NCBI GenBank assembly: GCA_010202465.1
Contig: CP047919.1
Span: 248,001 to 312,000, forward strand
Length of the DNA: 64,000 bases
From: Candidatus Saccharibacteria bacterium oral taxon 488
Lineage (GTDB): Bacteria > Patescibacteriota > Saccharimonadia > Saccharimonadales > Saccharimonadaceae
Reading direction: 5' to 3'
A program made the translations under genes and the position numbers. How positions within the stretch are numbered: position 1 is the stretch's first letter; each line of letters starts with the position of its first letter. Positions 8,003-17,292 of the stretch are shown here, piece by piece. The notes below the pieces were generated by a model. That model made no database searches and was not told the origin of the DNA. It worked only from the letters and a program-made list of their open reading frames with translations.

Positions 8003-8923
8003 ATGATGAGTATTAAAGAACATCCACCACAGTCGGAAGCGCTTCAAGTGAGCGAACCGATTCATGTTCCCGTACTCCTGGAGGTGACCTTGGATAGGTT
8101 GCGGCCAGCCAGAGGCGAGAGGTATCTCGACCTGACGGCTGGCTACGGCGGCCATGCCAGGGAATTCTTGACGAGAACGGATAATTACTTGGGCGCAGTG
8201 CTGGTTGATCGCGACGATAACGCGATTAACACGCTGGGCGATTTGGCTGAGAAAGGCGCGACGCTAATTCACAAGGATTTTGTGAGCGCAGCGCAGGATT
8301 TGGTCAAGCAGGGACGTACATTTGACGTGATTTTGGCTGATTTGGGGGTGTCGTCACCGCAGCTTGACAGAGCAGAGAGAGGTTTTTCGTTTCGGTTTGA
8401 CGGGCCGCTGGATATGCGGATGGATAATCGGACGGAAATCACGGCAGCGGATATCGTCAATTCGTATTCGGTTGATGAGCTGACGCGGCTGATAACTCGT
8501 TACGGCGAGGAGAACCCAGGGCGGGCCAGGCGGATTGCGCAGGCAATCGCCAAAGCACGGCCGATTCGGGGAACGACCGAGCTGGCTGATCTGATCAAGC
8601 ACACTGTCGGTCGCGGCGGGATGAAACATCATCCGGCGACTCGCACCTTTCAGGCACTGCGCATTGAAGTCAATCACGAACTTCGGCTGGTTGAAGAATT
8701 GTTGCCGCTGCTGCCACGCCTTCTTAATCGGGGCGGGCGAGTTGGAATAATTAGTTTTCATAGCTTGGAGGATCGATTGGTCAAGCGATATTTCTGGGAG
8801 CAAACAGCTGCTGGCTACGAGGCCGAGCTGATCGTCCCAGAGAAAAAACCGGTGTCTGGAACAGAAGATGTTCACAACCCGCGCAGTCGAAGCGCTCAGT
8901 TTCGCTACGCCGTGAAAACATAA
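8003..8923 (+). CDS. rsmH: 16S rRNA (cytosine-1402 N4)-methyltransferase RsmH
   Basis: 306 aa, full family length. HVPVLLEVTLDRL at the N-terminus, SAM-binding motif I YLDLTAGYGGHA (about 42-53), DVILADLGVSSPQLD (about 108-122), RGFSFRFDGPLDMRMD, EENPGRARRIAQAI and the C-terminal HNPRSRSAQFR are all RsmH (MraW) signatures. It methylates C1402 of 16S rRNA in the P site. Start ATG at 8003 or the adjacent 8006. TACAAT 10 nt upstream suggests an internal dcw promoter besides read-through from mraZ. Confidence 0.93.
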   Translation: MMSIKEHPPQSEALQVSEPIHVPVLLEVTLDRLRPARGERYLDLTAGYGGHAREFLTRTDNYLGAVLVDRDDNAINTLGDLAEKGATLIHKDFVSAAQDLVKQGRTFDVILADLGVSSPQLDRAERGFSFRFDGPLDMRMDNRTEITAADIVNSYSVDELTRLITRYGEENPGRARRIAQAIAKARPIRGTTELADLIKHTVGRGGMKHHPATRTFQALRIEVNHELRLVEELLPLLPRLLNRGGRVGIISFHSLEDRLVKRYFWEQTAAGYEAELIVPEKKPVSGTEDVHNPRSRSAQFRYAVKT

Positions 8924-8945
8924 ACAAAAAAAGGAGGGCGACACC

Positions 8946-9017
8946 ATGCCAATCCACATCAAAGTACAATTCCAGGACGCAGAAGCAGCTGAGACCGTTG
9001 CGGTACGCCGCGGCTAA
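8946..9017 (+). CDS. Small ORF (23 aa) with a strong ribosome binding site
   Basis: The ATG at 8946 is preceded by AGGAGG at 8932-8937 (8-nt spacing), one of the best Shine-Dalgarno sequences in the window. The peptide starts MPIHIKVQFQ and ends AVRRG. It sits 22 nt after rsmH and 159 nt before ftsL. The stretch after it (9018-9130) is G/C-rich, with GGAAAA/TTTTCC arms near 9050 and 9111 enclosing a GGCCGGCCGG tract. I recognise no family. It could be a leader peptide coupling translation to ftsL expression, or a small protein in its own right. Confidence 0.5.
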   Translation: MPIHIKVQFQDAEAAETVAVRRG

Positions 9018-9176
9018 GTAAGCTCGTTTGATAGTTTTCCCGGAAAAAGTATGCAAGCTCGGCGGCTCGTTCTCCTAGGGTGAGGGCGGGCCGGCCGGCT
9101 GCGTTTTCCCGTGTCTTTATGACGCGCTACCAAAAGCATTAAACCGTAACAAATTAAACACACACAGAAATTATTT

Positions 9177-9527
9177 ATGCACACACGCTCATCCACCACA
9201 TTTACTCCGCGTCGTCCTGGGCCGCAGCTTCGCCGTAACCAGAACGCCACCCGTTTTCGATCACAGACCAAGCTCGGGCCGGTGGCGCATACGGTGCTGG
9301 TGGCGCTGATGATTATGGTGCTGGGGCTGGTGTACTTGACACAGGCGACCAAGACGACGGCCTATGGTTACGAGGCGGAGGGGCTGGATTCGCAGTTGAA
9401 TGAGCTGGCGACGAAAAAATCAGAGTTAGAGGTGCAGAATGCGCGGCTGACGGCGCTCGAAAAGGTCAAGCACAGCAATGTTGCATCGGCGATGAAAACA
9501 CCGACGCAGACGAACTATGCTCGCTAG
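9177..9527 (+). CDS. ftsL: FtsL/DivIC-like cell division protein
   Basis: 116 aa, single-pass topology: a basic N-terminal tail (1-38), one membrane segment (VAHTVLVALMIMVLGLVYL, about 40-58), then a short extracytoplasmic coiled coil (GLDSQLNELATKKSELEVQNARL). This architecture and the place between rsmH and the PBP gene identify it as the FtsL/septum-initiator analogue that bridges FtsQ and the FtsW/PBP pair. Primary sequence in this family is weakly conserved, so the call rests on topology plus synteny. Confidence 0.75.
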   Translation: MHTRSSTTFTPRRPGPQLRRNQNATRFRSQTKLGPVAHTVLVALMIMVLGLVYLTQATKTTAYGYEAEGLDSQLNELATKKSELEVQNARLTALEKVKHSNVASAMKTPTQTNYAR

Positions 9528-9562
9528 CCTGGGGGTAAAAGTGGTACAATAGGACAAGCGGT

Positions 9563-11310
9563 ATGAAACGTCACTTAACGCAATCTCGAACCGGCGTACT
9601 CGCTATCATTCTGTTGGGGATGATGGCGATTTTTGTGATGCGGCTGTTTTATCTACAGATCATTAAACACAGCGAATACGTGTCGCTGGCACAGGCTAGT
9701 CAGCAGCGGCATTTCATCATTCCAGCCGAGCGGGGCAAGCTATATATGATGGATGGCGGCGTGGCTGCCCCTGTAGTGCTTAACCAGACGGTCTATACGG
9801 TTATTGCTGATCCGCAGACGGTCAAGCAGGAGCAGCGTCAGCAGATTATCGCAGCATTGCAAGAAGTCGCGGGCGGCGAGGTAGTGAGTGACGCGGCCAA
9901 GCGGCTGGAGCGCACTGCCTCTCGCTACGAAGTGCTGGCGCGCAACATCACGCGCACGCAAGCCGAGAAGCTAAAGGCCAAGGATTTTGTCGGTATCTTG
10001 TATCAAAAGGGGTCGATTCGCAACTATCCGGAGGGGCAGCTGGCGGCGCAGGTGCTGGGCTTTGTTAATGCCGAGGGCAAGGGGCAGTACGGGGCTGAAG
10101 GGGCGCTGAATGATAAGCTGAAGGGTCGCGATGGCCTCCTCAAAACGGTGGCGGATGTGCGTAATGTGCCGCTGACGCTGAGTAAGGATAACGTGCGCGT
10201 CGAGGCGAAGTCGGGCGAGAATGTGGCGTTGTCGATTGATCGAAATGTGCAGAGTTACGCCGAAGAAGCGCTCAAACGAGGGATCGACAAGGCCGGCGCG
10301 ACCGAAGGTAGCGTGATGGTGATGAATCCGAATAATGGTCAGGTGCTGGCGATGGCTAATTATCCAACGTATAATCCAGCCGAGTACACCAAGCAAAAAG
10401 ACGCAGCGGTGTTTAGCAATGCGACGACGATGCTGCCGTTTGAGCCGGGGTCCATTGTCAAGACGTTCAGCATGGCGACGGGGATTGATAAGGGTGTGGT
10501 GACGCCGCAGTCAACGTACTCGAACACTGATTGTACTGAGGTGGGGGATCGGAAAATGTGTAATGCTCTAAGGGGGCTTGGCGGCACGACGAGCATGCAG
10601 AGTGCGTTTAATAATTCGCTCAATGTCGGCATGATCACGATTGCGCGGCGGCTGGGCGATGGATCGACGATCACCCCGAGTGCGCGGCAGACGCTGTATG
10701 AGTATTATCACGACAAATTTGGGTTTGGTGAGGCGACGGGGATTGAGCTAGCGGAGGCGCCGGGGCTACTCTATACGCCGAATCGGCCGGGGCGGAGGTG
10801 AATTACGCGAATATTACGTTTGGGCAGGGTATGAATGCGACGATGGTGCAGGCAGCCAGTGCGTTTTGTTCGGTGGTGAATGGCGGGCAGTATTTTCGGC
10901 CAACGGTGGTAGCTGGAACGGTGGATGCGAATGGTGGTTTGAGATTTTCGGCTGCTTCACCACTGCGCAGGACTATTTCTGAGCAGTCATCAGCCACGAT
11001 GCGGGGCATGTTGTCGACGGCGCGGGCGGTCCTCAATCAGCGTATGCCCGATAAAGACAGGCCGGGCTATGATGTCGGCGGCAAGACTGGTACCTCAGAG
11101 ACGCTGATCAATGGTAGCTATACCATGGACGAAACAGTAGCGACGTATATCGGCTATGGTGGCGCAAATCGCCCCGAGTATGTCATAATGGTACGTGTCG
11201 CGGCGCCTGGCAAGCGCAAGAACTTACAGGGTAACATTCACGCTGCACCAATTTTTACTGATATCTCCAACTGGATGATTGATTATATGAAATTAGCACC
11301 GAAGGGATAG
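9563..11310 (+). pseudogene. ftsI: FtsI-type penicillin-binding protein, split by an apparent frameshift
   Basis: Two frames together give a full division transpeptidase. Frame one (9563-10801): membrane anchor (12-33), PBP dimerisation domain, then SxxK at Ser297-Lys300 (PGSIVK) and SxN at Ser352-Leu-Asn354. Frame two (10798-11310) resumes at VNYANITFGQGM and carries the KTG motif in GGKTGTSET. The break is at the GGGG run 10789-10792; one added G reads NRPGAEVNYAN and restores a continuous ORF. GTGA at 10798-10801 would also allow coupled re-initiation, but that would separate the active-site motifs. Best explanation: an undercalled G in an intact essential gene. Confidence 0.85.
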
Positions 11311-11312
11311 CC

Positions 11313-12350
11313 ATGGCAACTGCTTTACAAACAATGACCAACGAATTGACACACGTATTTTTGCTCAGTGTCGGGGCGTTCTTATTGGCGATGTTTCTGA
11401 CGCCAATTTATACGTTTTTTGCCTATCGGTATCGGTTTTGGAAGCGGCAGCGCTCGGAGAGTACCGACGGCAAAGAGTTGAAGGTTTTTGCTAAATTCCA
11501 AGCGGCAAAATTGCGGCGAAATATTCCAACAATGGCCGGAGTTATCGGTGTTATTTCGATTTTCGTGGTGACGTTCTTTTGTAATTTAGATCGAGCGCAG
11601 ACATGGCTGCCGCTCGCGGCGTTGATCGGCGGTGCCGCGGTTGGGCTTATTGATGATGTTATTAATCTACGCGGGCTGGGCGGTGGTGCGGCCGGCTTAC
11701 GTAGTCCGGTGAAATTTGCGCTGATTATGCTTATCGGCATCGTCCTTGGCTGGTTTTTCTATATCAAGCTGGGCGTGGCCAGCTTCCATGTGCCGTTCAT
11801 GGGGGATGTGTCTATTGGCTGGCTGATCATCCCACTGTTTGCCTTTGCAGTGGTGGCGACTGGTAACGCGGTTAATATTTCTGATGGCATGGACGGACTG
11901 GCTGGCGGGTTGTTGGGGATTAGCTTTGGGGCGTTTGGGGTGATTGCCTTGCTGCAACAACAGGTGTTACTGGCGGGATTCTGCTTCACGGTGGTTGGTG
12001 TGCTACTGAGTTATCTCTGGTTTAACATCTATCCAGCACGGTTTTTCATGGGCGATGTTGGTAGCTTTGCCTATGGGGTTAGCTTGGGAGTGGTGGCGAT
12101 GTTGACTAATTCGTTGCTATTATTGCCGGTGATTGGGCTGTTGTTTGTGATCGAGGCGGGTTCAAGCTTGATTCAGATTGTGAGCAAAAAACTCTTTAAG
12201 CGCAAAATTTTCTTGTCAGCGCCAATCCATCATCACCTAGAAGCCAGCGGCTGGCCAGAAACTAAAGTGACGATGCGGTTCTGGGTGATTGGCTGTGTGA
12301 TGGCGTTTATCGGCGTGATGCTGGCTCTGGCGGGGGGTCATATTGCGTAA
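11313..12350 (+). CDS. mraY: Phospho-MurNAc-pentapeptide transferase MraY
   Basis: 345 aa polytopic membrane enzyme that makes lipid I by transferring phospho-MurNAc-pentapeptide to undecaprenyl phosphate. Family motifs: Asp114-Asp115 in LIDDVIN, Asn188 and Asp191 in NAVNISDGMDGLAGG, FMGDVGS, and the HHH loop in SAPIHHHLEASGW (about 305-317). About ten hydrophobic segments are visible. It starts 3 nt after the PBP stop and overlaps ftsW by 8 nt, so they are operonic and translationally coupled. Confidence 0.93.
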   Translation: MATALQTMTNELTHVFLLSVGAFLLAMFLTPIYTFFAYRYRFWKRQRSESTDGKELKVFAKFQAAKLRRNIPTMAGVIGVISIFVVTFFCNLDRAQTWLPLAALIGGAAVGLIDDVINLRGLGGGAAGLRSPVKFALIMLIGIVLGWFFYIKLGVASFHVPFMGDVSIGWLIIPLFAFAVVATGNAVNISDGMDGLAGGLLGISFGAFGVIALLQQQVLLAGFCFTVVGVLLSYLWFNIYPARFFMGDVGSFAYGVSLGVVAMLTNSLLLLPVIGLLFVIEAGSSLIQIVSKKLFKRKIFLSAPIHHHLEASGWPETKVTMRFWVIGCVMAFIGVMLALAGGHIA

Positions 12351-13626
12351 CCGCACTACCACCTCAACCGCTAAGGCGGTGCGTCGACACCGGCCGATGT
12401 ATCAGATCGTGCTGTATATGGGGTTGCTGTTGATGTTGGGGCTGGTGGTGATGTATGCGCTGGGGCCGCAGCGGGCGAATGTGTTGAATCATACGCACGG
12501 CGCGAATTATAGCGACACTTTCTTTTTCAATAAACAGCTGGCCAGCGTCATCACTGCTGTGGTGGCGTTTGGGGTGGCGGCGATATTGCCGTATCGGTGG
12601 TTAACCGAGGCATGGGCCAAGCGACTGTTCATCGCGGGCTTGGCGGCGTGTTTCTTGTTGGTGGTTTGCGGGGCGCTGCTGCATCTGCCATTTGCATCGG
12701 ACACCAACGGCGCGTACCGCTGGTTTTATCTGGGTGGGCTGGGTAGTTTTCAGCCGGCGGAGTTATTGAAATTTGGCTTGCTACTGTTTGTGGCTGGGTT
12801 TTTGGCCAAGCGGGTGCGCCAAGGCAAACTCAACGATATCAACGAGACGCTGATCCCACTTGGTATTATTATGGCGGTATCGATATTTGTGGTGGTAGTC
12901 TTGCAGAAGGATCTGGGGACGGGTGTATCACTCGTAGCGCTGGCGCTGTCGGTGTTAGCGGTGTCGGGGATGGACGCTCGGCTACTGCGGCGTATCGTGC
13001 TGGTGATCGCGGCTGCAGCGCTGATGCTGACGTTCTCGTCACCGCACCGTATCGAGCGCGTGATGACCTTTATTCAGGGTGATACGCATCAATCAGCTAG
13101 TCGCGATGAAAATAGCTATCACATCCAGCAAGCGCGCATCGCCATCGGCTCGGGCGGCCTATTGGGCCTCGGTATCGGTAAAAGCGTGCAGGCGACGGGC
13201 TATCTGCCGGAGGCGATTAATGACTCGATTTTTGCAGTGATGGGCGAGACGTTTGGTTTTGTTGGCCTGTTAGTTATTTTGGCACTGTTTTCGGCGTTGC
13301 TGCTGAGCCTGCTCAAGGTGACGTCGCGGCTGGCTGATATGCACTTGCGGCTGGTGGTGGCGGGCGTATTTGGCTGGGTGGCATCGCATGTGCTGATGAA
13401 TATTGGCTCGATGACCGGGATTATTCCGATGACTGGTATCTCGTTGCCGCTGCTCAGTTATGGCGGCACCAGCATGTTATTTATCGCAGCGGCGCTGGGT
13501 CTGGCATTTCAACTGTCAGCCTATACGGCGCACAAACCATTAATGGAAGGAGAGGGAAGTGGCAAAGATCTTGGCAGTCGGCGGCGGCTCGGGCGGACAC
13601 GTTACGCCAGTCGTAGCAGTGTGTAA
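12343..13626 (+). CDS. ftsW: FtsW/RodA family peptidoglycan glycosyltransferase
   Basis: 427 aa SEDS-family membrane protein. FYLGGLGSFQPAELLKFGLLLFVA, VVLQKDLGTGVSLVALAL, the ARIAIGSGGLLGLGIGKSVQATGYLPEAINDSIFAV loop region and the C-terminal LLSYGGTSMLF are diagnostic. It polymerises septal glycan together with the class B PBP encoded just upstream. Start TTG at 12343 overlaps mraY by 8 nt; an ATG at 12397 is the alternative. The 3' end overlaps murG by 68 nt, an unusually long overlap. Confidence 0.88.
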   Translation: MRNRTTTSTAKAVRRHRPMYQIVLYMGLLLMLGLVVMYALGPQRANVLNHTHGANYSDTFFFNKQLASVITAVVAFGVAAILPYRWLTEAWAKRLFIAGLAACFLLVVCGALLHLPFASDTNGAYRWFYLGGLGSFQPAELLKFGLLLFVAGFLAKRVRQGKLNDINETLIPLGIIMAVSIFVVVVLQKDLGTGVSLVALALSVLAVSGMDARLLRRIVLVIAAAALMLTFSSPHRIERVMTFIQGDTHQSASRDENSYHIQQARIAIGSGGLLGLGIGKSVQATGYLPEAINDSIFAVMGETFGFVGLLVILALFSALLLSLLKVTSRLADMHLRLVVAGVFGWVASHVLMNIGSMTGIIPMTGISLPLLSYGGTSMLFIAAALGLAFQLSAYTAHKPLMEGEGSGKDLGSRRRLGRTRYASRSSV

Positions 13627-14722
13627 GGAGTTGCGATCATCGGGTGATCACGAATTGCGGTTTTGGTGTGATCGGAAGTTTGGTGTTAGCGCCCGCGGTA
13701 TTTTTGGTAGATTTGATGAGACGATCCCGGTTGAGTTGATTATCGCTGGCAAGATCCGTCGCTATCACGGTAAAAGTATGGCATTTCATCTTCGACCGTC
13801 AATTTTACTGCCGAATCTGCGCGATATCTTTTTGGTGGGGGTTGGGTTTATTCAGAGCTTTTGTAAGTTGCTCAGGTGGCGGCCGGATGTGATTTTTATC
13901 AAGGGCGGCTACGTGTGCCTACCGGTTGGTTATGCGGCGCGGCTGCTGAAAATTCCGCTGGTGCTACATGATTCGGATGCGCATCCAGGACTGACCAATC
14001 GACTACTGGCGCCATTTGCTGCCAAGATCGGCACTGGGGCGCCGCTGGAGCACTATAATTATCCTGACGTCAAGGCGGAGTATGTCGGCATTCCGGTGGC
14101 TGAGGAATTTCGACCATATAGCGCGGCTGAGCGGCGGCAGCTAAAGGTGAAGTTTGGCTTCGATCCGGCGCGGCCGCTGGTGGTGGTGACTGGCGGTGGA
14201 CTGGGAGCAGCGCGCCTCAACGAGGCGGTGGTAGCCACGCGCGAGCAGCTGCTGGCTGAGACGTCGGTGTTCTTGATCTCTGGTAAACATCAGTTTGACG
14301 AGCTGAAGGAGTGGACTGACGAGCGAGCGGGCTGGCGCTTAGAGGCGTTCGTCCATCACGGTATGGCCGAAGTATTGGCGGCAGCAGATGTGGTGGTGGC
14401 GCGGGCCGGTGCGACGACGCTGCTGGAACTGGCGGCGCTGCATAAGCCAGCGGTGATCGTGCCGAATGGCATGTTAACGGCTGGTCATCAGCTCAAGAAT
14501 GCCAAGGTGTATCAGGACGCACTGGCGGCAGTGATCATTGAAGAGTCGACGCTGGAACAGACGCCAGAGGTGCTGAGCAAGAAGGTTATTGGCCTCGTCA
14601 AGTCGCCGCGGATCTTGGCTGGTCTCGGGCGAAACATCGGTACATTTGCCAAGCCCAACGCCGCCAAAGACATGGCAGCGATGCTCCTCACCGTCATTCG
14701 TCGGCAGGGGAGACGTCGGTGA
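13559..14722 (+). CDS. murG: UDP-GlcNAc:lipid I GlcNAc transferase MurG
   Basis: 387 aa GT28 enzyme that makes lipid II. N-terminal G-loop ILAVGGGSGGHVTP (4-17), lipid I-site FIKGGYVCLPVGYAA, VVTGGGLGAARLNEAV, and the nucleotide-sugar site VVARAGATTLLELAALHKPAVIVPNG near residues 280-305. Start GTG at 13559, with AAGGAGAGGG just upstream inside ftsW. It overlaps the next gene by 4 nt (GTGA). Confidence 0.92.
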   Translation: MAKILAVGGGSGGHVTPVVAVCKELRSSGDHELRFWCDRKFGVSARGIFGRFDETIPVELIIAGKIRRYHGKSMAFHLRPSILLPNLRDIFLVGVGFIQSFCKLLRWRPDVIFIKGGYVCLPVGYAARLLKIPLVLHDSDAHPGLTNRLLAPFAAKIGTGAPLEHYNYPDVKAEYVGIPVAEEFRPYSAAERRQLKVKFGFDPARPLVVVTGGGLGAARLNEAVVATREQLLAETSVFLISGKHQFDELKEWTDERAGWRLEAFVHHGMAEVLAAADVVVARAGATTLLELAALHKPAVIVPNGMLTAGHQLKNAKVYQDALAAVIIEESTLEQTPEVLSKKVIGLVKSPRILAGLGRNIGTFAKPNAAKDMAAMLLTVIRRQGRRR

Positions 14723-15636
14723 AATTACCCTTTTCTCGGGCAAAATCTACGCCGACCACACGCCGCGAAATTGCGGCTCGTCGTCAAGCGGCGCTAATTA
14801 ACGAGGATAGTTCATTCGAGACAGCCTATCGCCGCAATCGCAATCTCAACACCCGCCACACTGCCTCGCCGGTCGAGACCTCAGAGCGCACGGTTCAGCA
14901 TGCGAAATCTCGGCGTCGCCGGACGCGGTGGATTATGTTACTCAGCAGTGCGCTGGTGCTTATCGTCATTGGTCTACTCGCATGGCAATGTACCGTCACG
15001 GTATCGGTGCAAACGCCAGACGCAGCGAGCGCCAAAGAGGCCGATCGCTACCACCGTCTTATCGATGAATATCTCAGTGCACGTCCGGTCGAGCGATTCT
15101 TGTTTGTACTGAATCACCAGTCGCTGGCTAGTTTTTTCCTCGAGAAAGCCCCGGAGGTCAAGACGGTTCGCCTCGAGGCCGACCAGCTCGTCAGGCCGCG
15201 CCTCAAACTTACCTTTCGCCAGCCAGTCGTCCAGTGGACTTCTGGTGATAAAAGCTATTTTGTTGACGACGCAGGTGTGACATTCTCGACCATCTACGTG
15301 AGCTCGCCGTCAGTCATCGTCAAAGACCAGAGCGGTGTGCCGACTGCCGCCGGCCAGGAGGTCATCAATCGCCATTTCCTTAGCTTTCTTGGTCAAGCTG
15401 TCGCCGGCTTTCGTGAGCACCAGCTCGAAGTCACGGAAATTATCTTGCCGCAAAACACCGTTCGCCAGGCGCTTCTGTCAATCAAGGGCCGTCCATACAG
15501 TATTAAAATGACCACCGACAGGGAAGCGGCGGCACAGGTGGCGCAAGCGGTCAAGGCTATGACGTTCCTCCAGGGTAGTGGCGCGACGCCTACGTATATT
15601 GATGTGCGCGTTAATCAGCGAGTGTTTTACAAGTAG
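14719..15636 (+). CDS. ftsQ: FtsQ/DivIB-like division protein
   Basis: 305 aa bitopic protein: a long basic cytoplasmic tail (1-72), one membrane segment (about 73-90), then an extracytoplasmic part with a POTRA-like region (VERFLFVLNHQSLASFFLEKAPEVKTVRLE) and the FtsQ-type ending PTYIDVRVNQRVFYK. FtsQ scaffolds the FtsL/FtsW/PBP divisome. Start GTG overlaps the murG stop as GTGA. It is the last dcw gene; murC, murD, ddl and ftsA/ftsZ do not follow here. Hairpin 15683-15720 plus T5 terminates the operon. Confidence 0.8.
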   Translation: MKLPFSRAKSTPTTRREIAARRQAALINEDSSFETAYRRNRNLNTRHTASPVETSERTVQHAKSRRRRTRWIMLLSSALVLIVIGLLAWQCTVTVSVQTPDAASAKEADRYHRLIDEYLSARPVERFLFVLNHQSLASFFLEKAPEVKTVRLEADQLVRPRLKLTFRQPVVQWTSGDKSYFVDDAGVTFSTIYVSSPSVIVKDQSGVPTAAGQEVINRHFLSFLGQAVAGFREHQLEVTEIILPQNTVRQALLSIKGRPYSIKMTTDREAAAQVAQAVKAMTFLQGSGATPTYIDVRVNQRVFYK

Positions 15637-15682
15637 CGGATAGGGGTGATCTATGTCTCACCGGGTTATACGGGGCCGCACC

Positions 15683-15730
15683 ACTAACAGGGTAGGGACG
15701 GAGCCCATTACTCTGTTAGTTCGCTTTTTG
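15683..15730 (+). terminator. Intrinsic terminator of the dcw operon
   Basis: The perfect arms ACTAACAG (15683-15690) and CTGTTAGT (15713-15720) enclose a GGG/CCC inner stem and are followed by TCGCTTTTTG. It lies 46 nt after the ftsQ stop. Confidence 0.75.
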
Positions 15731-16639
15731 TTCGTTTATTAGATGATTAAGAAAAACATAATTATAATATCAAAATAGTAAAAAATCAAATAAGATGCTT
15801 GTGGAAAAATAGAGCAGAGGAATAAAATAGGAAAAAGTCAAATATTTTGTAGGCTTAACCAGCGCGGGATGCTGTGTTTGTCGTGCGCGGCCTCGTACAC
15901 AAGTGCCATATGCCCATGCTGGGCGGTGCCTTATGATGTGGAAAAGTCTACGAGTTTGCCTAGGCCGTAACGACGTTCAGTTTGGTAAGGCCTAGCTCGA
16001 TATTTATTTGAGAGGCGGAGACGACGCTGGCGCTGGAGGTATCCCAAACTCCCCCGATTGAAAGTCGAAAGTGATTAGTATGGGGGTCTGTTTTGTTTAT
16101 GGTAGCTTGAACGTATCCCGTATTAGCACTCACCGTAGTGCGGTGAAAACCCGGAGGAGATCCCCCGCTCGTAAGAGATGCTAGGCGAAAAAGTTATAAA
16201 TGGTATATTAAGTGTATGTATAACCGAAGTTCAGTGTATCAAAATAACTATAATACGTAAAAGCTACCTTGTGCGACATTAAATTATCTACGAAAAGACG
16301 CATACTCTATCATCTCTTCGCGATAATATTTTTTGTTTTGTATGTAATGTTAGCTTAGCTTTGACTGCCCTTTACTGGACGCCCCCATATCGTGACTGAC
16401 GGATAAATCTACCAAATGCGGTTTTGCGGAATTTATTGAAAACTTAGATTTGTTTTATTACCTCGGCGTTTTATGTTTTATGGTGATTGAGCGCTTCTGA
16501 TCGGTATCGTACCCGTTGCCGTATTCACCCAGGCTTGCTATATATGGACTGCGATACAACGATACAGCCTGTATGTGCGTAATCTTGGCAGCCTAAAGCC
16601 GCTTGAACCGCTAATGCGATAAGTTCTCTTTTTGTTCTA
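15731..16639 (+). other. Long region without genes; possible structured RNA
   Basis: About 900 bp with no supportable ORF on either strand, between A/T-rich flanks. The G/C-richer core (about 15850-16180) is full of dyads: GCCC/GGGC at 15912-15924, CTAGGCC (15960-15966) with GGCCTAG (15989-15995), CCCCC/GGGGG arms bracketing about 26 nt near 16055-16090, and CACCG-TAGTG-CGGTG near 16130. I looked for RNase P, tmRNA and SRP RNA consensus blocks on both strands and found none. It could be an unrecognised structured RNA, or a decayed element. Confidence 0.35.
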
Positions 16640-17146
16640 TTATTTTTCGAATACTGATGCGTGCAGGGCCTGGGCAACTTGCTGCTTGATGGTGTCGGTA
16701 TTCCAGCCGCTGGCGGTGAATCGTAGCAGGGGTATGTGTGCATTAGTGATAACTGTATTGACAAAAGCGTCTCGCTGTTGACGGTCAGGGCGATTGTGAG
16801 TGATATCATCAAGCTCTATGGCGAGAAGTGGTCGCATGTCATTGGTGTAGATGAGGAAGTCTACTGATTTACCATTGATTCTTGAGAATGCCCTGCTCCA
16901 GTTTTGTCCGCGCACCTTATGATTCAAGAATATGCTCAGATGGGCTTGAGGAATAATGATACAGCCGCTGACTACTTCGTGTAGGGTTTGATAGAAGGCC
17001 AGTTCGTACTGTGTTATGATGCGCTCCTTTTTGGTGTATGCATACTCCCCTGTTTTTGGCTTAGAAAAAGTGGTTCGTCTGTTTGTTTTTGCCCCAATTA
17101 TTCCAAAGACGACAATGATGATAAGAATTATTATACTTATTTCCAT
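16640..17146 (-). CDS. Membrane-anchored DUF2726 nuclease-like protein
   Basis: 168 aa. One N-terminal membrane segment (EISIIILIIIVVFGIIGA), then a DUF2726 domain related to the PD-(D/E)XK nuclease fold: LAFYQTLHEV (the E-x-x-F helix), VDFLIY (Asp strand), LLAIELDDITH (the ExD core strand plus His) and QQRDAFVNTVITNAHIPLLRF. The biochemical activity of this family is not established; a nuclease or DNA-binding role is inferred. TATAAT ends 7 nt before the ATG (minus strand), so the transcript would be leaderless. It stands alone. Confidence 0.65.
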   Translation of the reverse strand: MEISIIILIIIVVFGIIGAKTNRRTTFSKPKTGEYAYTKKERIITQYELAFYQTLHEVVSGCIIIPQAHLSIFLNHKVRGQNWSRAFSRINGKSVDFLIYTNDMRPLLAIELDDITHNRPDRQQRDAFVNTVITNAHIPLLRFTASGWNTDTIKQQVAQALHASVFEK

Positions 17147-17292
17147 AAGGGAAATTATAATATGTTATGACGGGTTAAGTAAATGGGTTTTTTAGGATTG
17201 TCGTGCTGTATTGCTTTGTGGTATGGTTATGGGGGTTACATGGAGGTTATTCTGCCAATGTAAGTAAAATGGTGGTATTTTGGGGATTACCA

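Noticed and set aside
10798..11310. Translation of the PBP as two separate proteins via GTGA coupling
   Set aside because: The split would separate SxxK/SxN from KTG within one catalytic domain; a missing G is simpler and matches other breaks in the window.
15731..16639. RNase P RNA, tmRNA or SRP RNA
   Set aside because: None of the invariant blocks of these RNAs could be found on either strand.
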